DNA from: JALYRV01 sp040902895
GTDB lineage: Bacteria; Acidobacteriota; Vicinamibacteria; Vicinamibacterales; SCN-69-37
Assembly: GCA_040902895.1 (NCBI GenBank)
Contig: JBBDWL010000090.1
Location: 1-64,000 of the forward strand
Length of the DNA stretch: 64,000 nucleotides
Direction: 5' to 3'
Positions 8,071 to 17,485 of this stretch are shown one piece after another. A program made the translations under genes and the position numbers. Numbering within the stretch: position 1 is the stretch's first letter; every line of letters starts with the position of its first letter. Below the pieces are notes generated by a model. It had not been told where the DNA came from and did no database searches. It saw nothing but the letters and a program-made list of their open reading frames with translations.

Positions 8071-9612
8071 TTATCCGGACTTGCGCAGAATCTCCAGCAG
8101 TTCCGCTGCCAGCTTCTCCATGTCCTTGTGCGTAGCGGCCGCCTTTTCGGCGAAGGGGATGCCTTTGGCAGCGGCGCCGCCGCGTCCGTACGAGTACGCG
8201 GTGTTGTACGCCGCGCGGGCGAGCTGCAGCTTTTCGGCAGCGACACCTTCCGTGAGATTGTCGATGCGGCGCTGGCGTGTCGGGTTGTCGAGCTCCAGCG
8301 CCTGCGCTGCGCGCAGATCGTTCTCGAGCCTGCGCACGGATCGCTCGTAGCAGCCGGTAGCATCGGTATAGCGGGCCGCCGCGGTGTCCCACGTCTCTTT
8401 CCCCGAATCGATCAGCCCCTGATAGAACACCGCGACGCAGTATTGCCTGTTGCGCCGGTAGGCCTCGGCGAACTCGGTGTATGCGTAGTCTTTCTGGTCC
8501 ATGTCGTAGGCGATGAAGCCGCTCAGGGCATAGACGTCGGCCTCCGTGAACAGCTTCTTGGAATCGTCGACATCGACCCGCGCCGCAGGCAGGTTCTTCG
8601 CATGGTACTGATTCCAGGCGCGCCAGAAGTAGGCCTCGCCGCGGAGAATGCCGGGCGTGTCGATGAGCGCCGTGGCCGACTGAATGGCTTCGGGCCGCTT
8701 CGCCGCGTGCGTCAGGCACACCGTGCGGCTCAGCATCGACTCGCGCTCGGCGCCTCCGCGCTTCACCACATCGTCATACATCGCCGCGCACGCCTCGTAC
8801 TCGAAGAGCGCGCTCAGCACGCCGGCGAGCAGATAGGTATTGGCGATGGCCTCGGGCATGGCCTGCCGCGCGGCCTCGAGCATCACGCGCGCATCGAGAT
8901 GCACGGTCGCGCCACCCTGGTAGAGGCGCAGGCGTCCCTGCTGAAACGTGACTTCGTGGAAATCGGGATCGCTCGAGAGCGCATCAAGGTGCGAGCGCAG
9001 CTCCGGACTGCAGCTGCCCGCGACGTATGCGATCAGCGGTGCGCTCGCGTGTGCGGGCGCGAGGATGTCGAACGTGAGCTTGTCCTGCTCGCGCGCTGGC
9101 GTGAATGCACAGCGCGCCGCCGCCATCAGATACGTCGCGACAACGCCGCGCGCCGCCGGCGGACCCAGCGCGGCATCCCACCGCTCGAGGGCGTCGATGA
9201 TGGGACCAGCAGTGATCAGCGCGCCGTTGCGAAAGTCACGATCGTGCCGTCCGGTCGCCCACGGCAGCGCCCTGACCATCTCGATGTAGGCCGGAGCTTT
9301 AGCTCCGGCGAGTTCCTCCGCCTTCTCGATCCATCCCTCAGCCTCCATCGCCAGCTCTTTCTCGCGCGCGGCGAGCAGGATGGCCGTATCGAAGGCGCGT
9401 CCGCTGGTGACCGGCGGCTGATAGCCGGCGAGCCGCAGCGCGTCGTAGGTCTTGAAGGCTTTCGTGAGGCAGCTGTAGCAGCCGCGCACGAACAGCGCGT
9501 CGGCCTCGGCCAGCTGCTGCGCCTGTTGTTTGCGGAGCGCGCCGCCGCATGCTGCCGCGGCCATGACCGCGATACCGAGAGCGACGAGCGCGAGAGCTGG
9601 CAGTCGGCGCAT
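8071..9612 (-). CDS. TPR-containing lipoprotein
   Basis: 513 aa. A lipoprotein signal (residues 1-22, lipobox AAAC) predicts a membrane-anchored periplasmic protein. The rest is alpha-helical with Ala/Tyr spacing typical of tetratricopeptide-like repeats (such as AEALF, YDALRLAGY, GFIAYDMDQKDYAYTEFAEAYRRN), suggesting a scaffolding role. No catalytic motif seen. Residues around 105 (LAGAKAPAY) come from an in-frame 24-bp CTTNAG palindrome at 9286-9309. Lies upstream of truA on the same strand. Specific function unknown. Confidence 0.7.
   Translation of the reverse strand: MRRLPALALVALGIAVMAAAACGGALRKQQAQQLAEADALFVRGCYSCLTKAFKTYDALRLAGYQPPVTSGRAFDTAILLAAREKELAMEAEGWIEKAEELAGAKAPAYIEMVRALPWATGRHDRDFRNGALITAGPIIDALERWDAALGPPAARGVVATYLMAAARCAFTPAREQDKLTFDILAPAHASAPLIAYVAGSCSPELRSHLDALSSDPDFHEVTFQQGRLRLYQGGATVHLDARVMLEAARQAMPEAIANTYLLAGVLSALFEYEACAAMYDDVVKRGGAERESMLSRTVCLTHAAKRPEAIQSATALIDTPGILRGEAYFWRAWNQYHAKNLPAARVDVDDSKKLFTEADVYALSGFIAYDMDQKDYAYTEFAEAYRRNRQYCVAVFYQGLIDSGKETWDTAAARYTDATGCYERSVRRLENDLRAAQALELDNPTRQRRIDNLTEGVAAEKLQLARAAYNTAYSYGRGGAAAKGIPFAEKAAATHKDMEKLAAELLEILRKSG
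9286..9309. repeat. CTTNAG-apex palindrome inside the TPR lipoprotein gene
   Basis: GTAGGCCGGAGC then TTTA then GCTCCGGC. On the minus strand it is read in frame as AGAKAPAY. It has the same GTAGGCCGG lead as the copies at 45199-45222 and 61148-61171, where that lead supplies a TAG stop codon; here the frame avoids the stop. Confidence 0.75.
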
Positions 9613-9660
9613 GAGGGCCTCCGGATGCCGGTTCAGACACCGGCACCCGGAGGAATGTTC

Positions 9661-11154
9661 CTACTTGATGACTTTGCCTTCCGTGTCGTACTGAACAAGG
9701 AAGCCATGCTTGCCGAGTACGTCGGCAACCTTTGTGGCGTCGCCGACCGCGATGATCTGCAGTTTCGACGGATCCAGATACTGCGTCGCCGCCGCCTGCA
9801 CCTGGGCGGCCGTCACGGCCATGATGCGCTGCGGCTGCGTGTCCCAGTAATCGGCCGGCAGCTTGTAGCGCCAGCGCGTGAGATGCAGTCCCATGATGGC
9901 CTGCGGCGACTCGAGCGACAGTGCGTACGCCGCCACGAGCGCGCGCTTCGCGGCGTCGAGCTCCTCGGCCGGCACGGTCTCGGTGCGGATGCGCGTGACC
10001 TCCCACATCAAATCGCGCAGCGCCGGATCGGTGACCTCCGTGCGCACGCTCGTCGATGCCGACCAGTGGCCGCGATAGAGGCCGGCGTTCACGTTGCTGT
10101 ACGCGCCGTAGGTGTAGCCCTTTTCCTCACGCAGGTGGATGAACAGCCGGCCCGTCGGCCCGCCGCCGATGATCTTGTTCATGACGTCGAGTGCGTCATA
10201 GTCGCGGTTCGTGCGCGAGATTGCCGGCGCCATGACCATCAGGTTCGTCTGCACCGAATCCGGGCGCGCCACGAAATGGACCTTCGACGGTCCCGGCATG
10301 GCCGGATCCACGGTCTCGGGCACCGGCGTTCCGGCGCGTGTCCACGCGGCGAGTTTCGCGTCGATCAGCGTCCGCGCCGCCGCCATCGAGATGTCGCCCG
10401 CAACCGCAATGGCCGCGTGATCGGGCACGTACGTCGCCTTGTGGAACGCGACGAGATCGTCGCGCGTGATGGTGTCGAGCGACGCCTCCGTGACCGACAC
10501 GCGCGCGGCGGGATGGTCGCCGTACATCACTTTGCTCGCGGCTTCGGCCAGCAGAAAGCCCGGGTTGGCGCGCTGCTGGCGCAGCCCGGCGCGCGTGCGC
10601 TGTTTGTACCGATCGAATTCCTCCTGCGGGAACGTCGGGTTGAGCAGGACGTCGGCCGCGATATCCATCGCGCGCTCGAGATGCTCGACCAGCGCCGACA
10701 CGCTGACGACCGCTTCAGTGCCCGAAATACCCGCGGCGACGCTGACGTTGGCCGACATCCGCTCCAGCTCCTCATTGAGCTGCATCGTCGTCCACCGCTT
10801 CGTGCCCTCGCGCATCTGCGCGGCGGTCATCGTGGCCTGGCCGGCCTTGCCTGGCGGATCGAAGTAGCCGCCGGCCCCCGGAATGTAGATCTGGACCGTG
10901 ACCTGCGGGGCGCGCCGATCCTCGAGCACCATCAGGTGCGCGCCGTTGGCGAGATCGGCCTCCGCCGGCGCGGGCAGCTTCACGCGCAGCATTTCCTTCG
11001 AGACCGGCGCGCGTCCTTTGATGACGACGCCCTTGGTGGAGGGCGGCTGCGCCGCCTGTGTCGCCTGCGCCAGAACGGCGCTATTCGAGGCCGGAGTCTG
11101 CGCCGCGATCACGGCAGCGAACACACCGGCGACAAGCATGCGTCGCGCGTTCAT
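9661..11154 (-). CDS. M16 family peptidase-like subunit, zinc motif absent
   Basis: 497 aa, signal peptide about 1-30, so periplasmic or envelope-located. The pitrilysin/processing-peptidase fold is recognisable, but where active members have HxxEH this protein reads GQATMTAAQMREGT: the metal ligands are gone. It retains GYTYGAYSNVNA, the R/Y-type segment of the non-catalytic M16B partner. The gene starts at the ATG overlapping the stop of the upstream active M16 gene (ATGA), so the two are translationally coupled and probably form a heterodimer. The intact frame argues against a pseudogene. Confidence 0.85.
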   Translation of the reverse strand: MNARRMLVAGVFAAVIAAQTPASNSAVLAQATQAAQPPSTKGVVIKGRAPVSKEMLRVKLPAPAEADLANGAHLMVLEDRRAPQVTVQIYIPGAGGYFDPPGKAGQATMTAAQMREGTKRWTTMQLNEELERMSANVSVAAGISGTEAVVSVSALVEHLERAMDIAADVLLNPTFPQEEFDRYKQRTRAGLRQQRANPGFLLAEAASKVMYGDHPAARVSVTEASLDTITRDDLVAFHKATYVPDHAAIAVAGDISMAAARTLIDAKLAAWTRAGTPVPETVDPAMPGPSKVHFVARPDSVQTNLMVMAPAISRTNRDYDALDVMNKIIGGGPTGRLFIHLREEKGYTYGAYSNVNAGLYRGHWSASTSVRTEVTDPALRDLMWEVTRIRTETVPAEELDAAKRALVAAYALSLESPQAIMGLHLTRWRYKLPADYWDTQPQRIMAVTAAQVQAAATQYLDPSKLQIIAVGDATKVADVLGKHGFLVQYDTEGKVIK

Positions 11155-12509
11155 TGCACACCTCCCCTGGCCACCGTCGGCTTTGGATTCGTAACGACGA
11201 CCGTGCGGCGGTGCGGCGCCAGATAGAGCGTCGCCACGCGTTGCACGTCGGCCGCCGTCACCGCTGCAATCCGCGCCGGTCGCGTGTTGATGCGGCCCGG
11301 GTCGTTGAAAAAGAGGGCGCTCTCCGCGAGGGTGATGGCGCGCGACAGCGACGACGTCAACGTGCCCACGAGGCTGCGTCGCGCCGCATTGCGCGCCTTC
11401 TCGATTTCCCACTCGGCGATCGGCCCCTTCTTCACTTTCTCGATCTCTTCCCAGACAGCCGCTTCGAGATCCGCCATCGTCTTGCCCGGCGCAAGCGTGC
11501 CCGAGAACTGGAACAGTCCCACGCCACGCTCCTGATTCGGACCGGCGAATATCCCTGTCGAGAGCTGTTTTTGCCGGACGATCGCCTCATAGAGCCGCGA
11601 GCTGCGGCCGCCGGAGAGCACGGTGCTCAACACCGAGAGCGCCTCGTCATCCTTTGAGCCCGCAGCCGGAATCTTGTAGCCGATGTCGAGCCGCGAGAGC
11701 CGCGCGAGCGGGTCTTCGAGTACCAGACGGCGCTCCGCCGTCTGCGGTTTTTCGTCGACGACCACGGGCGCCGGCGCCGGCTGCGCGGGAATGTCCTCGA
11801 AGTACTTGCGCACCTTCGCGAGCGTTTCCTCGGTGTTCACGTCGCCCGAGATGGCCAGCACGGCGTTGTTGGGCGCGTAATAGGTCTTGAAGAAGGATGC
11901 GACGTCGTCGACCGACGCGGCGCTGAGATCCGCCATCGATCCAATGACGGAATGTTTGTAGGCGAAGCTATCGAATGCCAGCTCGTCGAAGGCCTCGAAC
12001 GTCTTCCCGTACGGTTGGTTGTCGACCCCCTGGCGGCGTTCTTCCTGCACGGCGTTGCGCTGGTTGTCGAGGTTCTCTTTGGTGATCTCGAGCGACCGCA
12101 TGCGATCCGCTTCGAGAAAGAGTCCGAGATCGAGCTGGTTCGACGGCAGCGTCTCGAAATACAGCGTGCGGTCCTTGTCGGTGGTGCCGTTCATGGATCC
12201 GCCGTTGTTGAAGATGAGCAGGAAATGCTCGCCGGGCCCGACGTTCTCGGATCCCTTGAACATCATGTGCTCGAACAGGTGCGCGAAGCCGGTGCGGCCG
12301 GGCCGCTCATCGCGCGAGCCGGCGTTGTAGACGACGGCAATCGAATAGACCGGCGCGGTGTGATCTTCGTGAATGATCACGCGCAGGCCGTTTGTGAGCT
12401 TCGTATCGGTGAACGTGAGCTGCGTGGCGGCGGCGGCAGCGAGGCTTGCCGCGGCAAGCACGCTGATGCATGCGGCCGCCGTCAGCCGTGTGAAGACTGT
12501 CCAGATCAT
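11151..12509 (-). CDS. M16 zinc metallopeptidase, catalytic subunit
   Basis: 452 aa with a signal peptide (residues 1-28). The inverted zinc motif H77-L-F-E80-H81 is intact, and the downstream acidic ligand region NAVQEERRQG (about 150-160) is present, as in M16B processing-type peptidases. Zinc-dependent endopeptidase of the envelope; substrates unknown. The ATG at 12509 is chosen because GAGGGAGG lies just upstream on the minus strand; a start 7 codons earlier lacks this spacing. Coupled to the inactive subunit by a 4-nt overlap; divergent from the ADOP gene at 12567. Confidence 0.9.
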   Translation of the reverse strand: MIWTVFTRLTAAACISVLAAASLAAAAATQLTFTDTKLTNGLRVIIHEDHTAPVYSIAVVYNAGSRDERPGRTGFAHLFEHMMFKGSENVGPGEHFLLIFNNGGSMNGTTDKDRTLYFETLPSNQLDLGLFLEADRMRSLEITKENLDNQRNAVQEERRQGVDNQPYGKTFEAFDELAFDSFAYKHSVIGSMADLSAASVDDVASFFKTYYAPNNAVLAISGDVNTEETLAKVRKYFEDIPAQPAPAPVVVDEKPQTAERRLVLEDPLARLSRLDIGYKIPAAGSKDDEALSVLSTVLSGGRSSRLYEAIVRQKQLSTGIFAGPNQERGVGLFQFSGTLAPGKTMADLEAAVWEEIEKVKKGPIAEWEIEKARNAARRSLVGTLTSSLSRAITLAESALFFNDPGRINTRPARIAAVTAADVQRVATLYLAPHRRTVVVTNPKPTVARGGVQ

Positions 12510-12566
12510 GAGACCTCCCTCAAAGATCACGTCAATCTACCACTTGCGATGCCGTAGAATCCCGCC

Positions 12567-14996
12567 ATGCCGGAGCTGCGCGCTGCCTTCAGGACCGCTG
12601 TCCGGACACCTGCGCTGACGATCGCGGCCGTCACCACGCTTGCGCTGGGCATCGGCACGACGCTGGCGGTCGCGGCGATTGTTTATGGCGTGTTGTTGCG
12701 GCCGCTGCCGGTACACGACGAGTCGCGTCTCGTCGTAGCCTACGCGACGCGACCGGCAATGCAGGACTTCAGCGATCCGATTTCCCATCCCCAGTTCCTC
12801 GACTGGAAAGCCAGCGGCGTCTTCGACGATCTCGCGGTGACCCGAAGCCGCCACTTTGACATTACTGGCGCGTCCGCCGCCGAGCGCGTGGACGCGGAGA
12901 CTGTCTCGACCAACTTCTTCGACGTGATAGGAGCGCGCGCCGCGCTTGGACGGCTGTTGACGAGTGATGACGCGGATGCCGTGGACATCCCGGCCGTCAT
13001 CAGCGACGCGTTTTGGCGGAGGCAGTTCGCCGCCGATCGTGCAGTACTCGGTCGAACGCTGCGCACCGTCGATCGCACGTTCATCATCGTCGGCGTCATG
13101 CCGCCCGCTTTCGATCGATGGAGAGGGCCGGCCGACGTCTGGGTGCCGCTGGATCGGTTGGTCGAGCCGGAGGTGAGGGCCGGGCGCGGCTACCTGGTAT
13201 TCAACGGTATCGGCCGGTTGCCGCAGGACGTCACGCGAGACGCCGCCGAGGCGCGCCTCGCAACCGTGCAGCAGGAGCTCGGTGCCGCGCGGGGGCGCCG
13301 GCGACGTAACCCGGACGGCGTGCGACTCGTCACACTGCGCGACGACATCGTCGGTGCCACACCGGCGCGCATCGTCATGATGCTGGGCGCGGTCGCCGGC
13401 CTGGTGTGGCTCGTTGTCTGCGCGAACGTGGCCAATCTGTTGATGGCGTCAGTGGCGCGCCGACGCGGAGAACTATCGGTGCGCGCAGCTATCGGCGCGG
13501 GGCGCGCGCGCCTGATGCGTCAGCTCCTAACAGAGACTGCGCTCCTCGCCGCGGCCGGTACCGCGGGCGGATGGTTCGTTGCGCATGTCGCGGTTGCGGC
13601 GCTGTCGGCATACGCTCCGTCCGGCGAATTGGACATGTCGGGCGTGGTGCTCGACTGGCGCGTCGCCCTGTTCGGTGGGCTTCTCGGCGCGGCGACGGCG
13701 ATGCTCTGCGGGCTCGTGCCCGCGTGGCGCGCATCTCGCGCAGCCTTCGAGGCCGGTGTCGCCGTCGGACGCACGACGGCCGATCGGCGCCTCACTCGCG
13801 CGACGGGGTTGCTGATGTCGGGTGAGATTGCCGTTGCCATGGTCGTCCTCATCGGCGCTGCGCTGCTCGCGCAGACGCTCATCAAACTCTCGCGCGTCGA
13901 GCTTGGTTTCGATCCCGGCGGCGTGTACAGCGTACCAGTGAGCCTCAACAACGAGCGTTACGGTGCCGTTTTCACGCCTGCGTCTCGACATGCCGAGGCG
14001 TATCAGGAGCTCACCGATCGTCTGAGACGGCTGCGAGGGGTCGAGCGTGTAAGCCTGGGCGGTCCCTTCCTGCGAGGAGATGACCGCACGTCGATCGATT
14101 TCGACGACGGCCGAAGGTTGATGAACGGGCGTCCGGCGGATCGTCTGGTCGCACCGCGGGCGCATATGGTCGGCGCCGACTATTTCCAGCTGATGCACAT
14201 CCCGGTGCGCGAAGGCCGCGGCTTCACGGAAGAGGAGGCGGGATCCGCGCGCCGTGTGGCCGTCGTCAACGAGACGATGGCACGGCTGCACTGGCCCGGC
14301 GGGAGTCCCATTGGCCGCCGTCTGAATTTCGGTACCCCACGGGGCGAGATCGACCCGAACGGATGGACCGAGATCATCGGCGTTATGGCGGACGCGCGAT
14401 ACGGTTCCCTTGATGCGCCGATGAAGCCGGAGTTGTATCGGCCGATTTTTCAGCGGCCGTACTATGAAGCGCTGTTCCTGATCCGGACCAGTGATGGCCG
14501 GACTCCCCAAGGTGTCATGGAGGTTCTGAAGTCGTTCGATCCCACCATGCCGGTGTTTCCGATCGAGAGCCTGGAGGACGAGATCGCGGAGTCGACCGCC
14601 GCGGTTCGCTACAGCGCTCTTCTGCTGTCGTGCCTTGCCGGATTCGCGGTGCTGCTGGCACTCGTCGGGTTGTACGCACTACTCGCCAATGATGTGGCCG
14701 CACGCGGGCGCGAGCTGGCGATCCGGCTTGCCGTCGGCGCGGAGCCGGCGCTGCTGGTCAGGATCGTTCTGCGCCGCGCGACCTGCGTGCTCGTGCCTGG
14801 CCTGGCTGTCGGGATTGTTGCCGCCTGGATCATGGGCGGCGCGCTGGAGAGTCTTCTGTTCGAGACGCCTCCCGTGAGTGCGACGGCCTTCGGCGTTTCC
14901 GGATTGCTCATCGTGTCGGGTGCGCTGCTGGCTGTGTGTCGGCCGGCACACCGCGCCTCACGGATCGATCCGGTGGTGCTGCTTCGCGCTGATTGA
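12567..14996 (+). CDS. Orphan MacB/FtsX-type permease (ADOP family)
   Basis: 809 aa inner-membrane protein. Order: N-terminal TM (about 12-38), MacB-like periplasmic domain (about 40-255), FtsX block 1 with about three TMs (270-400, including RRGELSVRAAIGAGRARL), a second TM plus periplasmic domain (410-680), then FtsX block 2 (RGRELAIRLAVGAEPALL, about 710-805). This duplicated architecture without an ATPase gene nearby is the 'acidobacterial duplicated orphan permease' type, probably working with an ATPase encoded elsewhere. Substrate unknown. Convergent with the next ADOP gene, 13 nt apart. Confidence 0.85.
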   Translation: MPELRAAFRTAVRTPALTIAAVTTLALGIGTTLAVAAIVYGVLLRPLPVHDESRLVVAYATRPAMQDFSDPISHPQFLDWKASGVFDDLAVTRSRHFDITGASAAERVDAETVSTNFFDVIGARAALGRLLTSDDADAVDIPAVISDAFWRRQFAADRAVLGRTLRTVDRTFIIVGVMPPAFDRWRGPADVWVPLDRLVEPEVRAGRGYLVFNGIGRLPQDVTRDAAEARLATVQQELGAARGRRRRNPDGVRLVTLRDDIVGATPARIVMMLGAVAGLVWLVVCANVANLLMASVARRRGELSVRAAIGAGRARLMRQLLTETALLAAAGTAGGWFVAHVAVAALSAYAPSGELDMSGVVLDWRVALFGGLLGAATAMLCGLVPAWRASRAAFEAGVAVGRTTADRRLTRATGLLMSGEIAVAMVVLIGAALLAQTLIKLSRVELGFDPGGVYSVPVSLNNERYGAVFTPASRHAEAYQELTDRLRRLRGVERVSLGGPFLRGDDRTSIDFDDGRRLMNGRPADRLVAPRAHMVGADYFQLMHIPVREGRGFTEEEAGSARRVAVVNETMARLHWPGGSPIGRRLNFGTPRGEIDPNGWTEIIGVMADARYGSLDAPMKPELYRPIFQRPYYEALFLIRTSDGRTPQGVMEVLKSFDPTMPVFPIESLEDEIAESTAAVRYSALLLSCLAGFAVLLALVGLYALLANDVAARGRELAIRLAVGAEPALLVRIVLRRATCVLVPGLAVGIVAAWIMGGALESLLFETPPVSATAFGVSGLLIVSGALLAVCRPAHRASRIDPVVLLRAD

Positions 14997-15009
14997 AACA
15001 CTCAGACGG

Positions 15010-17433
15010 TTACTCTCGCCGCAGCACCTGGGCGATGTCGGCACGGCTCGCGCGGACGGCCGGACCCAGCCCGACGAGCACTGCAATGACGACGATGGCC
15101 GAGGGAACGGCGGTGAGCGTCAGCGGATCGAAGGCCTCAACGCCGAAGAGGAACGCCCGGATGGTGCCGGCGCCGGCGTAGACGATGGCGAGGCCGGCGA
15201 GCGCGCCGATCGTTGCGAGCCGCAGGTTGTCGCGCACGAGCAGCGTACGGAGATCGCGACGCGTCGCGCCGAGCGCCGCGCGGATGCCGAGCTCGCGCGT
15301 GCGCTGTGCCGCCGTCGATTCCGCGATCACATACAAACCGAGCATCGTCAGCAGCGCGGCGATCAGGCCGAGCGCGCCGAGTACGGTGGCGCCGAGCTGT
15401 TGTGGCTGCATCTGTGCGTAGAGGCTGTCCTTCAGCGTGGCGATGCGCGCCGCCGGCACCGGATCGATGGCGCGTCCGACAGCCAGGATTTCCCGCGTCG
15501 CCGATGCGGCATCGCCGGCGGCGAGAACGACCAGGGTGTTCGGTGTGGAGAAACTTAGGTGCTGCACCGCCGGCATGTACAGCGTGAAAGGCTGAAGCTG
15601 CCTGACGCTCGTGATGAAGTCTTCAACGACGCCAACCACAGTCACTTCGGCAAAAGGGCTACCCGCGCGGCGGAATGGCATCCGAACGCGGTGCCCAATC
15701 GCGCTGTCTCCGCCGCCGAGAAAGCGGGCGAACGATTCACTGACGACTCCGACCATCGGGCTGTTGAGGCTCTCTTCCGGGCCGAACGAGCGCCCTTCGA
15801 CGACAGCGAGATCGAGGGTTTCGAAGTACGGTCCATGCAGCGCCGTGAATTGCAGCAGCGCCGGAAGCACGCGCGGTTCCCCGTCGATCGTCATACGGCC
15901 GCCGCGGCCCATGGAGTTCATATCGGAGATGACGGCGACCCTGGCCACGGCCTCGTTGCCGCTCAGGCGATCCACGACCTGATCGTGGAAGGCGCGAATG
16001 CGGTCGGGCGTGTAGCCAGGGGGTCTGAGCGGGAAGCGCGCCGTCACGATCTTCGAGGCGTCATGATCGGCATTCACGCTGACCGCCGCGCTGAGACTTC
16101 GGATGAACAGCGCGGTGCCGGCCAGGAGGACGACAGCGATGGCGATCTGCGCCGTGATGAGCGCGGCGCGCGTGCGAGGACGCGATCGCTGACTGGAGGC
16201 CTGCACTTTGAGCGCGTCGCTCAGGCCCTCGGAGAATCCCGACGCCGTGGCCACGAGCACGACGAACAGCGCAGCGATCACCGCGCCGAGTGCGGCGATG
16301 GTGATGCCCGTTCCGCGAATGTCGAGCACGAGATCGCGCAGCGGAACGCCCCCCGGCAGGCTGTACGATTCGAGCAGACTGAACAGCCAGATACCGGCCG
16401 GAACCGACAGGATGGCGCCGCCCGCGGCCATGAGGGCGCCTTCCATCGCCACACCTTTGACGAGACGCGTCCTCGATGCGCCAAGTGCGCGACACGTCGC
16501 GAACTCGAGCCGGCGTTCTTCGGTGCGGACGAGCAGCAGCAGCGCGACGGTCCCGCAGCCTGCAACGAGCAGCAGCCCCACGGTCATCGACAGCATCCGC
16601 GTGAACCGGACGACGGATGCGCGGTCGCGTCTCGGTAACGCGGAGGCGTCGAGCGCCTCGACCTGAGGCTTCGGGTCTTTCGGATGGCTCCAGACCGGCA
16701 CTGCCGACAACCGTGCCGCCATGTCCTGATGCGACGCGCCCGCTGCCACCCGTCCGACAATTGATATCCACGCGTTGGGAGAGAAGCCTTTTGCGCGAGC
16801 CTGCTGAAGGAAATTGCCCGCCGACTGCACGTCTTCGACGACGTGCAGCGGCATGAACAGATCGGGCGAGCTGGTGAGATCGAGGCCGCGGAATCCGCGA
16901 GGTGCGACGCCGACGATCGTGGCTGGTTTCCGCCCGACCTGCACTGTCGATCCCAGTACGTCCTGGTTTCGCGCGAACGAGCGGTCCCAATAGCGATGCG
17001 AAAGCAGCGCGACGAGCGGCGCACCCGGCCGGTCGTCGTCGGCCGTGAACTGCCGGCCGATGGCGGGCTGGATGCCGAGCGTGTCGAAGTAGCTCTGACT
17101 TACGAAGTGAATCTCGCCGGGGCGCTCGCCGGCGTGATCCCTGATGGGCGCGCCCCATTCGCCCCATCCCGCCAGGGCTGCGAAGGGATGATGATCGGCT
17201 GCGTCGCGATAGGTGTTGTAGACGAAGGCATCGCTGATTTCCGGTTCGTGCGCGACCGTCACAGTGACGAGGGTGGACGGATCGTGCACCGCAAGCGGTC
17301 TGACGAGCAGGGCGTTCAAGACCGTCCACATCGCGACGGCGGCCCCGATCGCGGCGCCCAGCGTGATGATGGAGGCGAGGGTTGCCGCCGGCCGCTTCCA
17401 CAGGCGTCTGATCGCAAGTCGCAGCTCGGACAT
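15010..17433 (-). CDS. Orphan MacB/FtsX-type permease (ADOP family)
   Basis: 807 aa. The start MSELRLAIRRLWKRPAATL at 17433 has GGGAGGA upstream; more upstream frame exists but lacks a family match. Two MacB-like periplasmic domains alternate with FtsX blocks (ERRLEFATCRALGASRTRL about 350, RTRELGIRAALGATRRDL about 720). No ATPase gene is adjacent. It shares only general architecture with the ADOP at 12567, so this is not a recent tandem duplication. Follows the Asp-box propeller gene on the same strand, 52 nt apart. Confidence 0.85.
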   Translation of the reverse strand: MSELRLAIRRLWKRPAATLASIITLGAAIGAAVAMWTVLNALLVRPLAVHDPSTLVTVTVAHEPEISDAFVYNTYRDAADHHPFAALAGWGEWGAPIRDHAGERPGEIHFVSQSYFDTLGIQPAIGRQFTADDDRPGAPLVALLSHRYWDRSFARNQDVLGSTVQVGRKPATIVGVAPRGFRGLDLTSSPDLFMPLHVVEDVQSAGNFLQQARAKGFSPNAWISIVGRVAAGASHQDMAARLSAVPVWSHPKDPKPQVEALDASALPRRDRASVVRFTRMLSMTVGLLLVAGCGTVALLLLVRTEERRLEFATCRALGASRTRLVKGVAMEGALMAAGGAILSVPAGIWLFSLLESYSLPGGVPLRDLVLDIRGTGITIAALGAVIAALFVVLVATASGFSEGLSDALKVQASSQRSRPRTRAALITAQIAIAVVLLAGTALFIRSLSAAVSVNADHDASKIVTARFPLRPPGYTPDRIRAFHDQVVDRLSGNEAVARVAVISDMNSMGRGGRMTIDGEPRVLPALLQFTALHGPYFETLDLAVVEGRSFGPEESLNSPMVGVVSESFARFLGGGDSAIGHRVRMPFRRAGSPFAEVTVVGVVEDFITSVRQLQPFTLYMPAVQHLSFSTPNTLVVLAAGDAASATREILAVGRAIDPVPAARIATLKDSLYAQMQPQQLGATVLGALGLIAALLTMLGLYVIAESTAAQRTRELGIRAALGATRRDLRTLLVRDNLRLATIGALAGLAIVYAGAGTIRAFLFGVEAFDPLTLTAVPSAIVVIAVLVGLGPAVRASRADIAQVLRRE

Positions 17434-17485
17434 GGGTCCTCCCGTCGGACGCGATGCTACTTCGATTCCAGTTGTCTGACGCCGA

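Noticed and set aside
9661..11154. M16 pseudogene because HxxEH is missing
   Set aside because: The frame is intact, translationally coupled to an active M16 gene and retains the partner-subunit R/Y region, the known arrangement of two-subunit M16B peptidases.
7462..11226. Very long open frame (1254 codons) on the plus strand
   Set aside because: It lies antisense to truA, the TPR lipoprotein and an M16 gene, all with clear motifs; its translation is Arg/Gly/His-rich without any domain, as expected from G/C-rich third positions.
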